Positions 10,679-22,880 are shown, counted from the stretch's first letter. The stretch is DNA of 64,000 nt from a bacterium (GCA_015485355.1 WFTQ01000069.1:22241-86240), one strand, 5' to 3'. Notes: generated by a model not told the origin, from the sequence alone. Numbers and translations: made by a program.

Positions 10679-13600
10679 ATGTATTTGTCTAAACTGGAAA
10701 TATTGGGTTTTAAATCGTTTGCCCAGAAGACGGTGTTCAAGTTTGAGGACGGGCTGACCGCCATCATCGGACCGAACGGCTGCGGCAAAAGCAACATTGT
10801 GGATGCCATTCGCTGGGTATTGGGTGAACAGCGTCCTTCCGTTCTCCGCTGCGAGCGCATGGAGAACTTGATCTTCAATGGCACCACCCGCCGCAAGCCA
10901 CTGAACTTCGCCGAGGTTTCCCTTTACATCGAGAATAATAAGAAAATTCTACCCTCGGAATACAGCGAGATCAAAATCACCCGTCGGCTGTATCGATCGG
11001 GCGAGAGTGAATACTTGATCAACAATCAGAAGGTGCGCTTGCTGGATATCATCAATTTGTTTGCCGATACCGGTATGGGGGCAGACGCCTATTCGGTCAT
11101 CGAACTGAAGATGGTGGAAGAGATTTTAAGCGAAAACACCGAGGAGCGACGCCGACTCTTCGAAGAGGCCGCAGGCATTAAAAAATACAAGATGCGGCGC
11201 AAATCCGCTTTACGAAAACTGGAAACGACCCGGCAGGAACGAACTCGTCTGAACGACATCATTGCCGAGGTGCAAAAAACGGTCAATTCACTGGCCCGCC
11301 AGGTGGGCAAAGCCCGACGGTACCATGCCTACAAAGAACAAATCAAAGAAAAAGAATTACTGTCGGCACACCTGAAAATTCGTGCTTACGAAATGGAACT
11401 GGTACCGCTTCGGGAAGAGTACACACAAATCGAACGCACCCGGGAAAAATTGAACCAGGAATTGCGCACCGGGGAAGCCCAACTGGAACAACTGGAAGCT
11501 CAAGCCGCAGACATGGAACATCACTATCGGGAAGCGGCCGCCCAACTGCAAAAAGCAGAGGAACGAATCCAGGAGCTGCGCAGTCAGGTTCAACTTCGCC
11601 AACAAAAGATCGACTCCCTCAGGGAACGCATTCAGCAACAGGAACAAGAGGCTCAACAACTTCGCCAACGCCAACAATCTCTGGAAAATGAAAAACAACA
11701 GCTGGTCCAGCAGCAGACCCGGATAACCCGGCAACTGACGGAATTGCAGAAGGCGTACCGGGAAACGGCCAATAAACAGCTGGAAGCCGAAACGGCCTAC
11801 CAGAAAGATCGTGAAATGTACCAGAAGTTTATGCAGGAAAATTTGCGCCACCTTCAGGAAAACAAGACTCTAAAAGAAAACTTCCAGCACATTGGGCTGG
11901 AAAAAAAATCGCTTCGGGAACAGATCCGACGGCTGGACGAACAGTTCACTCACAATCAGGAAATCGTGACCGGATTAAAACAACACCATCGGTCATTGGA
12001 AGAGGAGCAACAATCCCTCGAAGAAGAACACTCCCTCTATCAACAGAAACTGAGCCGATTGAAAAACCAACTGGAACAGCAGCAATCCAAGCGGGAGCAA
12101 TTGCATCGCCAGCTCCATACCCTCGAGGGGGAGCGGGAGAAATTAAAAAACGAGCGGGAATTTCTCGAAAAACTGATACGGAATTATGAAGGGTTTTCGG
12201 AAACGGTCCAGTACGTCATGTCCCACCGATCCAACTTTCGGGGATTGATCGATACGCTGGCCAACCTGGTGGAAAGTCCGCCGGAGTACCAGGTAGCCGT
12301 AGAAAGTTATTTAGCCGAGGTAGCCAATTATATTCTGGTGGAACAACTGGATACCGCCCGCCAAATTCTTCGGCACATTCGTCGGGCCAATAAGGGCCGC
12401 CTAACCCTCTTGCCGCTGCCTTTGCTCAACACCCATAATCATCGGTGTAACGGGAGGTTCCCCCCCGCCAACGGGAAATCCAGGCCTTTGAAGGAGATCG
12501 TTTCCTGCCAACCCGATTATCGACGCTTAATGGATCTCCTGTTCGAGGCGGCTTATTTAGTTCCCGACATCGACACCGCCATCCGATACCACCAGGAATA
12601 TCCCGATTGCACGTACGTAACCCCGGAAGGCGAAATAATCGGTCAATGGGGCAATATCACCGCTGGGGGACGGATTAACGGCGCAAGTTTAATCGGTCGA
12701 AAGCGTCAATACCAGGAGGTGCAACAAGCACTGAGTGCCCGCGAGTCCGACCTTCAGGCCACCCGGAACCAACTGGCCACGGTTCAGGCAGGCATCAAAT
12801 CCGCGCGTAACCGGATACGGGAATTCGAGGAGCTTTTGGATTCCGTTTCCCGCAAAAAAATAGCCGTGGATAAACAACTGGCCCAGGTGCAATACGAGTT
12901 GCAGCGCCGACAGGAAATTCAGGCCGACATTCAGGCGGAAACGCAGCATCTCCAGGCCAGGATAGAAGCACTGGAAACAGAGGAACAGCAACTTCTTCCG
13001 CGGATTGAACAATACGACTCCCGAGTTCAGAGTTATCAGACCCAGGAACAACAGCTGCGGCACCAGCAGGAACAAAGCGAATCCCGTTTCAAAACGTTAC
13101 AGGAGCGCACTCAACAACTTCAAATGGAAATTTTGCAACTGACGGCCCGGGAAAAAGAAATCCGCCAGCGTATCGATTTTGTACAGCAGCAACGGGGAGA
13201 TACCGATCAACGCCTGGAGCAAAACCGAAATGCCTGCGAAGATAATCAGCGCCGCATTCAGCGCCTGACCCGGGAAATTCAAGAAGTGGAGCGCCGCCTG
13301 ACTACGCTGTATGCCGAGCACGATAAAGTTGAGAACCACAAAAACCAGATAGAACAACGGTTTCAAGAGCTGCGCTCGGAGATTCACATCAAAGAAGAAG
13401 GGTTTAAAAAGAAAAACCGTTTGCTGAACCAGGCACAGGATCGATTACAAAAACTCCAGATGCGGATGCAAGAGCTGGAGCTTCGCAAGGAAAGCCAGTT
13501 GGACCAGCTCCGGGAAAAATACGGAACGCCCTTACCGGAGGTACCGCTCCAGGAAGCCGAAGGGGCCACCCTTTCGGAAATTCAAGAAGCGATTCAGCAA

Positions 13601-14215
13601 TTGCGCCGGAGGCTGGAGAGCCTGGGTGAGGTCAATCCCCTGGCCATCAAGGAACACGAAAAAGAAAAAGAACGCCTGGAATTTCTCAAATCTCAGCTGG
13701 CGGACCTTCTGGATGCCGAACACCAGCTGCTGGAAACCATCGGTAAACTGAATCGAACGGCTCAAAGGCAATTCATGGAAACTTTTGAAAAAATACGCCA
13801 TCACTTCAAAAAGGTGTTTCGCGAATTCTTTGAAAATGGGGAAGCCGATCTGTACCTGGTGGAAAAGAAAGACCCCCTGGAATCGAACATCGAATTTTCC
13901 ATCAAAATAAAAGGGCGCCGACTGAACACCCTCTCCTCTTTATCTGCGGGAGAAAAAACTCTTACAGCCATCTCCTTGCTGTTCGCCATCTATCTGGTCA
14001 AGCCCAGTCCTTTCTGCATCCTGGATGAAGTCGATGCTCCCCTGGACGATGTCAACATCTCCCGCTTTTCCCATGCCCTGAAACAGTTTGCCCATAATAC
14101 CCAATTCATTCTGGTAACCCACAACAAACGCACCATGGAAGCCGCCCAAACCATGTACGGCGTTACCATGGAAGAACCCGGTGTCTCCAAAGTGGTATCG
14201 GTTCGACTGGACTAA
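10679..14215 (+). CDS. smc: Chromosome segregation protein SMC
   Basis: ITAIIGPNGCGKSNIVDAIRWVLGEQ-type Walker A, long coiled coils, hinge, LSAGEKTLTAISLLFAIYLVKPSPFCILDEVDAPLDD signature/Walker B. Confidence 0.97.
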   Translation: MYLSKLEILGFKSFAQKTVFKFEDGLTAIIGPNGCGKSNIVDAIRWVLGEQRPSVLRCERMENLIFNGTTRRKPLNFAEVSLYIENNKKILPSEYSEIKITRRLYRSGESEYLINNQKVRLLDIINLFADTGMGADAYSVIELKMVEEILSENTEERRRLFEEAAGIKKYKMRRKSALRKLETTRQERTRLNDIIAEVQKTVNSLARQVGKARRYHAYKEQIKEKELLSAHLKIRAYEMELVPLREEYTQIERTREKLNQELRTGEAQLEQLEAQAADMEHHYREAAAQLQKAEERIQELRSQVQLRQQKIDSLRERIQQQEQEAQQLRQRQQSLENEKQQLVQQQTRITRQLTELQKAYRETANKQLEAETAYQKDREMYQKFMQENLRHLQENKTLKENFQHIGLEKKSLREQIRRLDEQFTHNQEIVTGLKQHHRSLEEEQQSLEEEHSLYQQKLSRLKNQLEQQQSKREQLHRQLHTLEGEREKLKNEREFLEKLIRNYEGFSETVQYVMSHRSNFRGLIDTLANLVESPPEYQVAVESYLAEVANYILVEQLDTARQILRHIRRANKGRLTLLPLPLLNTHNHRCNGRFPPANGKSRPLKEIVSCQPDYRRLMDLLFEAAYLVPDIDTAIRYHQEYPDCTYVTPEGEIIGQWGNITAGGRINGASLIGRKRQYQEVQQALSARESDLQATRNQLATVQAGIKSARNRIREFEELLDSVSRKKIAVDKQLAQVQYELQRRQEIQADIQAETQHLQARIEALETEEQQLLPRIEQYDSRVQSYQTQEQQLRHQQEQSESRFKTLQERTQQLQMEILQLTAREKEIRQRIDFVQQQRGDTDQRLEQNRNACEDNQRRIQRLTREIQEVERRLTTLYAEHDKVENHKNQIEQRFQELRSEIHIKEEGFKKKNRLLNQAQDRLQKLQMRMQELELRKESQLDQLREKYGTPLPEVPLQEAEGATLSEIQEAIQQLRRRLESLGEVNPLAIKEHEKEKERLEFLKSQLADLLDAEHQLLETIGKLNRTAQRQFMETFEKIRHHFKKVFREFFENGEADLYLVEKKDPLESNIEFSIKIKGRRLNTLSSLSAGEKTLTAISLLFAIYLVKPSPFCILDEVDAPLDDVNISRFSHALKQFAHNTQFILVTHNKRTMEAAQTMYGVTMEEPGVSKVVSVRLD

Positions 14216-14312
14216 ATCCCAAGCCCGCCTCTTTCAACGATGACAGGATCGACTCCAAATGTTTTATTGTTTATACAAAAATCGACTGATCCTATCTAAC
14301 GGAAGGAACCTG

Positions 14313-15806
14313 ATGACGGCCTCAAGGTTAACTCTAATAAATAAACTCTTAAGGGTCATGATGAACCGGAAGGTTATTGGCCCAGCAATCGTTGTCAGCG
14401 TATGGGTTCTTTTTTTCCTCTCCCCTTCGGTTCGGGCACAAATGGAAATCCTTCCCTTGCAGGTCGATCATGCCATCTTCAGGGCGGAGGGCAACGAAGC
14501 ATTTTTGGAAATTTACCTGGCTTTTCCGCAGGATCGTTTCCTCTACCAGGTGAAAGATACGCTTCAGTATTCCACCTTCGAAATCTTTTATTACGTGTAT
14601 CAGGGCGAAGAGGTGATCCAAGAGCACACCAAGGAATTTGAGAACGTTCTGAAAGCCGGGCAGCTCATTCCCGAGGGGCGTCAGTTTTTAGATGCTCAGA
14701 TATTCAAGTTACCCGCCGGGAGCTACAAAGTGCTCGTTCGGGTGGAGGATAAAAGGTCCGGTCGGTTCGGGGAGTATATTTTCGAAACCACCATTCCCCA
14801 ATTTTCGGGAACGGAACTTCAGTTAAGCGACATCGAACTGTGCTCGCGCATCTTTAAAAACCAGACCCGTACGGTGTTCAGTAAAAACCAACTCACCCTC
14901 ATCCCCAACCCGGGCTGTGTGTACGGAATACAGCTGCCCGTGGTATTTTATTACGCCGAGGTCTACAATTTAACGTATTCACCCAGCCAGGAGACCTTTT
15001 ACGAAACCCAGCTTCTGATAACCAACAAAGATGGTGAGGTCATCCGGGAGTATCCGCCCCGTCAGCATCGTACACCGGGCACCAGCGCCGTGATTGCGGG
15101 CGGACGCAACGTGCTGGCTTTAAAACCGGGAACCTACTTTTTGAAAATCCGGGTCTCCGATCTGGCTTCGGGGAAGAGCACCGTCAAGATGAAGCGCTTT
15201 GTTCTGTACAAACCGGTTAAGCAGCAGGAACCGGTGGTAGCCGTGAATTCCCAGAAGCGCGATGATCTTCTGCGGTCGTACTACGCCCGATTGACCGAGG
15301 AAGAACTCGATCGGGAGTTTGAGATGTCCAAATACATTGCCACCAAGGATGAAATCGACATTTACAAGACGCTCAACGAAGAAGGGAAACGGACATTTCT
15401 GGTGGCATTCTGGGCCCGGCGGGACCCAAACCCCCGCACACCGCAGAATGAATTCCGAAACGATTATTTCGATCGGCTGAACTTTGCCAATGCCCAGTGG
15501 TCCAGCAACCGTAAGGAAGGCTGGCAAACCGACCGGGGCCGGGTATTGCTCCTATACGGTCGACCTTCCGAAATTGAACGGCACATCATGCGGGTAAACC
15601 AGAAGCCCTATGAAATCTGGTATTATAACGACCTGGAAGGGGGGGTATCTTTTGTGTTTGCAGATATCGAAGGGTTTGGAGAGTTTCAGCTTCTTCATTC
15701 GACATACAGCAAAGAAATTCATCAACCGGGCTGGAAAAGCCTGGTATCCCCCCTAAAACGGGAAGGAGAAAACGACGAAGAAATTTACATGGATTATCCC
15801 CGTTAA
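14313..15806 (+). CDS. GWxTD domain-containing secreted protein
   Basis: EGWQTDRGRVLLLYGRPSEIERH motif; signal peptide; RBS GGAAGG before ATG at 14313. Confidence 0.85.
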   Translation: MTASRLTLINKLLRVMMNRKVIGPAIVVSVWVLFFLSPSVRAQMEILPLQVDHAIFRAEGNEAFLEIYLAFPQDRFLYQVKDTLQYSTFEIFYYVYQGEEVIQEHTKEFENVLKAGQLIPEGRQFLDAQIFKLPAGSYKVLVRVEDKRSGRFGEYIFETTIPQFSGTELQLSDIELCSRIFKNQTRTVFSKNQLTLIPNPGCVYGIQLPVVFYYAEVYNLTYSPSQETFYETQLLITNKDGEVIREYPPRQHRTPGTSAVIAGGRNVLALKPGTYFLKIRVSDLASGKSTVKMKRFVLYKPVKQQEPVVAVNSQKRDDLLRSYYARLTEEELDREFEMSKYIATKDEIDIYKTLNEEGKRTFLVAFWARRDPNPRTPQNEFRNDYFDRLNFANAQWSSNRKEGWQTDRGRVLLLYGRPSEIERHIMRVNQKPYEIWYYNDLEGGVSFVFADIEGFGEFQLLHSTYSKEIHQPGWKSLVSPLKREGENDEEIYMDYPR

Positions 15807-15862
15807 CATCGCCTTGATCCAGGGCGGGTAAACCCTGCGGATTGGTTCCGCCGAGGGAAGGT

Positions 15863-16771
15863 TCATTCCTCATATCCCAGTTCATTACGCAGATAGTGAT
15901 CGAAATTCTTCCGGGAAAAATGGTCGATGGCCTTTCTGGCCGCCTCTTGCACCCGGGGATCGGGGTGGAGGCTGTATTTCTGAAGAATTTCTCCCAGGTT
16001 TTCCGTCTGGTTGATATTGGCCAGCGCCAGCAGGGCATAGGAAAGCACTTCCGGATCCGGATGCCCCAGAATGCCTTCGATTCTGCGGGCCAATTGCGCC
16101 GACCGGGAGGAGTAACTGGCGCTGATGGCCTCCATCAACAGGGCCTTATCGGTTTCCGGAGTGATGAAACGGGCCAATTCGGCTTCCCAATATTGGGGGT
16201 ACTTTCCCATGGCATGAAGCGCGACTAAGCGGGCCGACTTACGTTGATGTTCAATGAAACCACCAATCCATTCCCGCACCACGGGCAAAAAACCCAGATC
16301 ACTCAAAGAGGCCAGCGCCGCCTCGCGTACCTCCATGGATTCCAGCTCATCTTCCACCAACCCCAAAAGCAAATTCTTTACCCTCAAATAATCATCCCGA
16401 AGCCGTTCCTGCTCCATTTCCATCCAATCCTCGGCATACTCAAAGTCGGCCTCCGCTCCCGCAACGTCTTCCAATTGTTGTTCCACCCCTTCACGAATGA
16501 CTCCCTGCAGGGACTGAATGGCCGCTTTACGAATGGCGACGTTGGGATCCGCTTCCACCATTTCGATCAGCAGATCCAACACATAGGGTTCAAACAAACA
16601 GCCTTCGGCCGCTAATGCCGCACCGCCTCGTACACGGTCATCCGGCGATTGCAAATGTTGCCGTATAAACTCCACGCTGTCCGCACCATAATCCTCCTGT
16701 TCCCGTATGCGAGACAATTCGTCCAAAATCTCCCGCCAGCGGGGGTCTTCCTGATAGGTCGGGGCCGTCAT
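15863..16771 (-). CDS. HEAT-repeat domain protein
   Basis: Repeated VRGGAALAAE / VAIRKAAIQSLQGV / VREAALASLSDLG helical repeats. Confidence 0.75.
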   Translation of the reverse strand: MTAPTYQEDPRWREILDELSRIREQEDYGADSVEFIRQHLQSPDDRVRGGAALAAEGCLFEPYVLDLLIEMVEADPNVAIRKAAIQSLQGVIREGVEQQLEDVAGAEADFEYAEDWMEMEQERLRDDYLRVKNLLLGLVEDELESMEVREAALASLSDLGFLPVVREWIGGFIEHQRKSARLVALHAMGKYPQYWEAELARFITPETDKALLMEAISASYSSRSAQLARRIEGILGHPDPEVLSYALLALANINQTENLGEILQKYSLHPDPRVQEAARKAIDHFSRKNFDHYLRNELGYEE

Positions 16772-17034
16772 GGATCTTTTCTCCTCTTTGCTGAATTCAT
16801 CACCACCCTACCCCTAAACTTACATTAAAGTTCCCTTCAATGCAGCTTTTTTCAACAGGTTGCTTCAAGGCCGGCGACCGATTCTGTATGAATCGACAAT
16901 CCAGGGGGGAGGATCGATTTTGCACCGGAGGAATCTATTATCCTCACAGGCCGTTAGAAAAACGGGGTCTGGATGGGCGGTTGCCTGGGGTCGGGTTTTC
17001 TCCTAAATTAACACGTTTTTAAAATGGAAAGTGC

Positions 17035-19812
17035 ATGGCCGAATCGATAATCATCCAAGGGGCTCGGGTCCATAATCTCAAAAACATTGATCTGGAAATT
17101 CCACGGAATAAACTGGTGGTCATTACGGGGCCCAGTGGATCGGGAAAATCCAGCCTGGCCTTCGATACGCTGTATGCCGAAGGGCAACGGCGGTACGTGG
17201 AGTCTCTGTCCACCTACGCCCGGCAGTTTCTGGAACGCCTACCCAAACCCGATGTGGACTTCATTTCGGGCATCTCCCCGGCAATAGCCATTGAACAGAA
17301 AAACCGCACCACCAGCCCTCGTTCCACGGTGGGAACAGTGACCGAAATCTACGATTTTCTTCGACTTCTCTTTTCCCGGATCGGGCACACTTTCTGTCCC
17401 CGATGCCATCAAGAAGTAACCAAAGACCATCCCGAAGATGCCTGGAACTGGATTTCCCATTTGCCGGAAAACAGCCGTTTGTACATCAGCTTTCCCTTAC
17501 GAAGTGACCGTATCCAGGACTGGAAAGCCGAAAAACAGCATCTGCTCAACCAAGGTTTTCTAAGGGTCTGGATTCACGGAGAGATCCGATTACTGGACAC
17601 CGTGGAGCCCGAAGCGCTTGCCCAGGCGGACGTCCGGGTGGTGGTGGACCGCATCCAAATCCACGTTCCGCTGGATCGGGCACGCATTATAGATTCTCTG
17701 GAAACCGCCTTCGAGGCCGGTGAAGGTTACCTGACGCTATTTACCGAAGAGGGAGCCCTCCGGCGTTTCAACCGAAATTTTGAATGCAGCCAATGCGGGC
17801 TCCGTATGCTGGAACCGGAACCCCGTTTATTTTCCTTTAACAATCCCTACGGAGCCTGTCCGGGATGCCAGGGTTTTGGCGATATGATGGATATTGATCT
17901 TAACAAAATAGTGCCCGATCGATCCCGCACTTTACGTGACGGCGCCATCGTTCCCTGGAACACCCCGCGTTACCGCGGATATTATCAGGCCTTGTTGACC
18001 GTAGCGCGGCGGTATAAGATTCCCATCAACGTCCCCTTCGAGCGGCTGGATGCCGAGGCCCTTCACGTGATCCTTAACGGCATAGACGAATTTCCCGGTA
18101 TTCGGGGGTTTTTTAAACGCCTGGAAAAGAAAAAATACAAAGTGCACATTCGGGTGATGATCGCCCGATACCGCAGTTACTTTACCTGTACCATGTGTCG
18201 AGGGGCTCGTTTACGCCCCGAAGCCCTTCAGGTTAAAATCGATGGTCTGCACATTGCCCAGCTGACCCGGATGAAGATCGATGAACTGTTCCAATTTTTC
18301 CAGCGCCTGCAGTTGTCTTCCACGGAAGCACGCATTGCGGAGCAGCTGCTCAAAGCAATCCGTTCCCGTCTCAAATACTTGCTGGATGTGGGTCTAAACT
18401 ATTTAACCCTGGACCGCCGGGCCAATACGCTGAGCGGAGGCGAGTTTCAGCGGATCAATCTGGCCACCGCCCTGGGATCTTCCCTCACCAGCACCCTTTA
18501 CGTGTTGGATGAGCCCACTGTGGGGCTCCACCCCCGGGACACCCACCGCCTGATCCGCATTTTACAGGCGTTGCGGGACTCCGGTAACACCGTTGTGGTG
18601 GTGGAACACGACCCGGCAGTTATCCAGGCGGCCGATCACCTGATCGATCTGGGTCCCGGTGCAGGCGAACAGGGCGGACGAGTCGTCTTTACCGGCAACC
18701 ACGCGCAAATGCTCAAAAGCGGCTCCGGTTTGACAGCGGCCTACCTACGGGAAGAGAAACAGATTCCCGCCCGAACCGAGTTTCGTTCGGGAACCGGCCG
18801 GTACCTCACGGTCGTGGGCGCCCGGGAACACAACCTGAAAAACATAACCGTGAACTTCCCTCTGGGCATGCTGGTGTGCGTCACCGGAGTCTCCGGGTCC
18901 GGCAAAAGCACGCTGATCGACGACGTTTTGTACCAAGGCATCCGGCGCTCCAAAGGTCAATATCAGGGAAAAGTCGGGGATCACGACGCCATTCGAGGAC
19001 TCCATTACCTTTCCGGGGTGGAAATGGTGGATCAATCGCCCATTGGTCGCACCTCCCGTTCCAATCCGGTCACCTACATCAAGGCTTTTGATGAAATCCG
19101 CAAAATTTTTGCGGGCACGCCGGCGGCCCGGGCCCGGGGATACACTCCCGGCCACTTTTCCTTTAACGTGCCCGGAGGGCGTTGTGATGTTTGCCGGGGC
19201 GACGGCGAATTAGTGATCGACATGCAATTTTTGGCCGATGTTCACCTGATTTGCGATGCCTGTAAAGGCAGACGCTTTAAACCGGAAGTGCTGACCGTCC
19301 ACTACCAGGGGAAAACCATTCATGACGTCTTGAACATGACCGTCGACCAGGCGATGGATTTTTTCGCCCGGCATCCCCGGGTGACCCGAAAACTCAAGGT
19401 ATTGCAGGAGGTGGGACTGGGATACCTGCGACTGGGACAACCGGCTCCCACACTATCCGGCGGCGAGGGTCAACGGCTCAAGCTGGCAGCGCATCTGACC
19501 CGCAACACTCACCGCAATTTTTTATACCTTTTCGACGAACCGACCACCGGATTGCATTTCGACGACATCGCCAAGCTGCTGCGGGCCTTCGATCAATTGA
19601 TCCAAGGCGGAGCCTCGGTCATTATCGTCGAGCACAACCTGGACGTGATCAAACAGGCAGACTATATCATCGATCTGGGACCGGAAGGAGGGGACCGGGG
19701 CGGAGAAGTAGTGGCTGCAGGAACACCTTTGGAGGTGGCTCAGCATCCCACTTCGACCACCGGACGGTTCTTGCGCTCGATTTACGAAAAGGCCGGTGTT
19801 CGGGTGGCGTAA
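17035..19812 (+). CDS. uvrA: Excinuclease ABC subunit A
   Basis: [37 protein letters not shown], Zn-binding CxxC motifs, two ABC signatures. Confidence 0.98.
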   Translation: MAESIIIQGARVHNLKNIDLEIPRNKLVVITGPSGSGKSSLAFDTLYAEGQRRYVESLSTYARQFLERLPKPDVDFISGISPAIAIEQKNRTTSPRSTVGTVTEIYDFLRLLFSRIGHTFCPRCHQEVTKDHPEDAWNWISHLPENSRLYISFPLRSDRIQDWKAEKQHLLNQGFLRVWIHGEIRLLDTVEPEALAQADVRVVVDRIQIHVPLDRARIIDSLETAFEAGEGYLTLFTEEGALRRFNRNFECSQCGLRMLEPEPRLFSFNNPYGACPGCQGFGDMMDIDLNKIVPDRSRTLRDGAIVPWNTPRYRGYYQALLTVARRYKIPINVPFERLDAEALHVILNGIDEFPGIRGFFKRLEKKKYKVHIRVMIARYRSYFTCTMCRGARLRPEALQVKIDGLHIAQLTRMKIDELFQFFQRLQLSSTEARIAEQLLKAIRSRLKYLLDVGLNYLTLDRRANTLSGGEFQRINLATALGSSLTSTLYVLDEPTVGLHPRDTHRLIRILQALRDSGNTVVVVEHDPAVIQAADHLIDLGPGAGEQGGRVVFTGNHAQMLKSGSGLTAAYLREEKQIPARTEFRSGTGRYLTVVGAREHNLKNITVNFPLGMLVCVTGVSGSGKSTLIDDVLYQGIRRSKGQYQGKVGDHDAIRGLHYLSGVEMVDQSPIGRTSRSNPVTYIKAFDEIRKIFAGTPAARARGYTPGHFSFNVPGGRCDVCRGDGELVIDMQFLADVHLICDACKGRRFKPEVLTVHYQGKTIHDVLNMTVDQAMDFFARHPRVTRKLKVLQEVGLGYLRLGQPAPTLSGGEGQRLKLAAHLTRNTHRNFLYLFDEPTTGLHFDDIAKLLRAFDQLIQGGASVIIVEHNLDVIKQADYIIDLGPEGGDRGGEVVAAGTPLEVAQHPTSTTGRFLRSIYEKAGVRVA

Positions 19813-19965
19813 TGCTTTTTCCCTTCTGCCCGGATGGCGGAAGGGCGAAACTCATTCATACTTTCGTTGAAACGCCGCCACTTTGAATTTATATTTCGAT
19901 GGTTGTGTTTGATTGAAATTCACGAATAGTCGAACCGAACCACTATCAAACATGGAGAATCCATA

Positions 19966-21348
19966 ATGAAATTCCATCCGGGTCATTTTGTGGTGGTTTT
20001 TGGGGGTGCCTGTGCAGGCGCCGAGGCAGCCTATCAATTATCGCGACGGGGCATTTATACCGTGGTAATCGATCAAAAAACATTGCCTTACGGAAAAATT
20101 GAAGACGGGTTGCCCAAATGGCACATCAAACTGCGGGACAAGGAGGAGCGCAAAATCGATCAGAAACTCTCCCATCCTTATATCCAGTTTATCCCTCGAA
20201 CCCGTTTAGGCAGGGACATCGACTTTAACGATGTGGTTCACCAATGGGGATTCAGCGCCGTGCTGCTGGCCATCGGCGCCTGGCGGGATCGTCCCCTGCC
20301 TGTGGAAGGCGTGGACGCCTATGTGGGTAAGGGACTGTACTATCAAAATCCTTTCGTGGAATGGTTTAATCACAAACACGAACCGGATTATTCCGGCCCT
20401 CAATGCGACATTCATGATGGGGCCATTATTGTTGGAGGCGGTTTGGCCTCGATCGATGTGGCCAAGATTCTGATGCTGGAAACGACCATCCGGGCGCTGG
20501 AACAACGGGGTTACACGATTGATCTGTTTACCCTGGAAAAAGAGGGCATTCCCCGGGTACTGAACCGCCTGGGCCTGACATGGGAAGCACTGGGGCTGAA
20601 CGGAGCGACCCTGTTCTACCGCCGCCGCAACATCGATATGCCCATCGCCCCCATGCCTCCCAATCCCACACCCGAACAACGGGAGAAAGTGCATCAGGTG
20701 CGCCGGCGGATTCTGAAGAATGCCATGGACAAATATCTGTTCAAGTTTCAGGAGTGTTGCCGCCCGGTGGATAAAATCGTGGAAAACGATCGTCTGGTGG
20801 GATTGATCTTTCAGAAAACCAAGATCGAAGAAGGCCAGGTCCGCCCCCTTCCCGGTACCGAATTTGAAGTCCGGGCGCCACTGGTCATCTCCTCCATCGG
20901 AAGCATCCCTGAACCCATTCCGGGCATCCCATCCAAAGGGGAATTGTTTGAGGTGAAAGACCCCGATACCGGGAAAGTCGAGCATTACGAGAATGTTTTT
21001 GCCCTGGGCAACACCGTTACGGGTAAGGGAAATATTCGCGAATCGGAGCTCCACGCCCGACGAGTGGTTCTATATGTGATGGATGAATTTCTGAAATGGC
21101 ACGAATCGGATTATCAACGTCTGGTAGAGAGCGGCATTACCGAGGGCCAACCGTTAACCCCCGAGATCGAAGGGTTTATAAAAGAAAAACGGTTGCTACC
21201 CGTGGAACAGATCAAACAAATCATGAATCGCATCAAGGAATATCAGCGCCGCGTAGGCTACGACGGCGATTATCAAAAATGGGTGGAAACCCATCGTCCG
21301 ATACGTTTGGAAGAAATGTCAGCCCGGAAGAAGGCCGACGCCCCATAG
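19966..21348 (+). CDS. FAD-dependent pyridine-nucleotide oxidoreductase (ferredoxin-NADP reductase/GltB-small-subunit-like)
   Basis: VVVFGGACAGAEAAYQLSRRG and AIIVGGGLASIDVAKIL dinucleotide folds; FALGNTVTGKGNIRES. Confidence 0.8.
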   Translation: MKFHPGHFVVVFGGACAGAEAAYQLSRRGIYTVVIDQKTLPYGKIEDGLPKWHIKLRDKEERKIDQKLSHPYIQFIPRTRLGRDIDFNDVVHQWGFSAVLLAIGAWRDRPLPVEGVDAYVGKGLYYQNPFVEWFNHKHEPDYSGPQCDIHDGAIIVGGGLASIDVAKILMLETTIRALEQRGYTIDLFTLEKEGIPRVLNRLGLTWEALGLNGATLFYRRRNIDMPIAPMPPNPTPEQREKVHQVRRRILKNAMDKYLFKFQECCRPVDKIVENDRLVGLIFQKTKIEEGQVRPLPGTEFEVRAPLVISSIGSIPEPIPGIPSKGELFEVKDPDTGKVEHYENVFALGNTVTGKGNIRESELHARRVVLYVMDEFLKWHESDYQRLVESGITEGQPLTPEIEGFIKEKRLLPVEQIKQIMNRIKEYQRRVGYDGDYQKWVETHRPIRLEEMSARKKADAP

Positions 21349-21521
21349 GCCCTCGGGCAGGGGGGACCTTATTCGGGGATTGTGGGAATCCGGTCATCGG
21401 GAAAAACTGTTTTCTCAAACACCGGAAGCGGGGTCCAGGGCAGGAACCGGGGAAGTGATCGAGTAAAGCGCTCCACCGCAGCAGGCCGGTTCCATTCAAC
21501 GAATTCAACGGGTGAGGCCAA

Positions 21522-22751
21522 ATGACCCAAACCGCTCGCATTCTTGTTCTGTTGCCTCCCAACTACCTGTTAACCCATGCGCTGGAGCAAGCCGCCCGCA
21601 AAATTCCGGTCGAAATTTTGTACGGCACCGAGTCGCCCCACCACTTTTCCGGACAAACCCGGAACATCATTCTCAAGCTCCGTTTCCGGGAAACCGACAA
21701 ACTGATCGAAACGGTCCGGCGCCACCACCGGAATCACCCCTTCGCCGCCGTGCTGGGGGTGGACATCGAAACCACCTGGTTGGCAGCCCTGATCGCCGAT
21801 ACCCTGGAGCTCCTGCACCATCCCATTCCCATGCTGGAAGCGCTGCGATTCAAACACCTGGGCCGGCAAAAATTGCTGGATGCCGGCTTACCCATTCCGC
21901 GGTTTTTTCAGTTTTCCCTGCAGGACGATCCCGATCGCCTGGCTCAGATTGCTCCCTATCCCTGTGTTCTGAAACCCACCTTTCTTTCTGCCGGAAGGGG
22001 GATATTTGTGGCCGAAAACGCGAAGGCATTTCACAGCGCTTTCCGTCGGATTCGGGAAATTGTGGCCCAGGCGCCCGAACGGCTGCGGGCCGGACGCCAT
22101 GGCGACATTTTGCTGGTGGAAGACTACATCGAAGGAAAAGAAATTGTGGTGGCCGCCTATTTGCAAAATCGGGAGGCAAAAATTCTGAACCTGGTGGATC
22201 AACAAATCATTACCGACCATCCGGCTTTACGGCTTACCCTTTATACGGCTCCCTCGCGATTGCCGTTTTCCTACCAGCAACTGGTGGAACGCCTGCTGAG
22301 CCGTACCATTCGTTCGCTGGGTTTCACCCGGGGCCCGTTGGTCGCCCGGTTTCGGATTAACGACCGCGGCCTCTGGCTGCTGGACGTCCTTCCGGTCTTT
22401 TTTTTCAGTCCAACCGCCCGGCTGGTCCAATTCCCCGGGGACCAATCCCTGGAGGAACTCTGGCTTCGGGAGATGTTGGGGGAATTTCCACCCCTACCCG
22501 ATCCTCTGCCCGGCGCCGCCGGCATCCTGACCTGGTCCCTCACCCAACCCGAGCGGGTGGATTCCATTTCCGGCATCAAAGCGGCTCAACAGGTGGAAGG
22601 CATCGAAGAGGTGTCCCTGATAATCCCCGGGGGAAAGCCGATGGAAAACCGGTGCCTGGGTTTCATCCTGGCCCGGGGCAAAAAGCCCGAACAGGTTGAA
22701 CAGGCCTTACAGAAAGCGCGAAACCGTATTCATATCCGTCTGGCCTCCTGA
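21522..22751 (+). CDS. ATP-grasp domain protein
   Basis: FKHLGRQKLLDAGLPIPRF, YPCVLKPTFLSAGRGIFVAEN, LLVEDYIEGKEIVVAAYL. Confidence 0.8.
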   Translation: MTQTARILVLLPPNYLLTHALEQAARKIPVEILYGTESPHHFSGQTRNIILKLRFRETDKLIETVRRHHRNHPFAAVLGVDIETTWLAALIADTLELLHHPIPMLEALRFKHLGRQKLLDAGLPIPRFFQFSLQDDPDRLAQIAPYPCVLKPTFLSAGRGIFVAENAKAFHSAFRRIREIVAQAPERLRAGRHGDILLVEDYIEGKEIVVAAYLQNREAKILNLVDQQIITDHPALRLTLYTAPSRLPFSYQQLVERLLSRTIRSLGFTRGPLVARFRINDRGLWLLDVLPVFFFSPTARLVQFPGDQSLEELWLREMLGEFPPLPDPLPGAAGILTWSLTQPERVDSISGIKAAQQVEGIEEVSLIIPGGKPMENRCLGFILARGKKPEQVEQALQKARNRIHIRLAS

Positions 22752-22880
22752 GAAAAAACACCGGCGGCCTCCCCGTCTTTCTAAGCCGATGGGTCCAAAG
22801 GGCCCGAACCTGCGATCTTCAGAACCCGCTTGCCGGTCGAAAAGCCCGGTTTTATTCGGCCGGAGAGATTGTCGAAACCC

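Noticed and set aside
9382-10692. 436-aa plus-strand ORF overlapping the 8096-10639 gene in another frame
   Set aside because: Shadow ORF: low-complexity P/R/S/G composition, no family motif; the 8096 frame has signal peptide, domains and TM helices.
20206-21054. 282-aa antisense ORF inside the FAD oxidoreductase gene (similar long antisense ORFs at 6003-6821, 42283-42942, 53566-54507)
   Set aside because: Mirror of codon bias in GC-rich genes; no recognisable domain and opposite strand is clearly coding.
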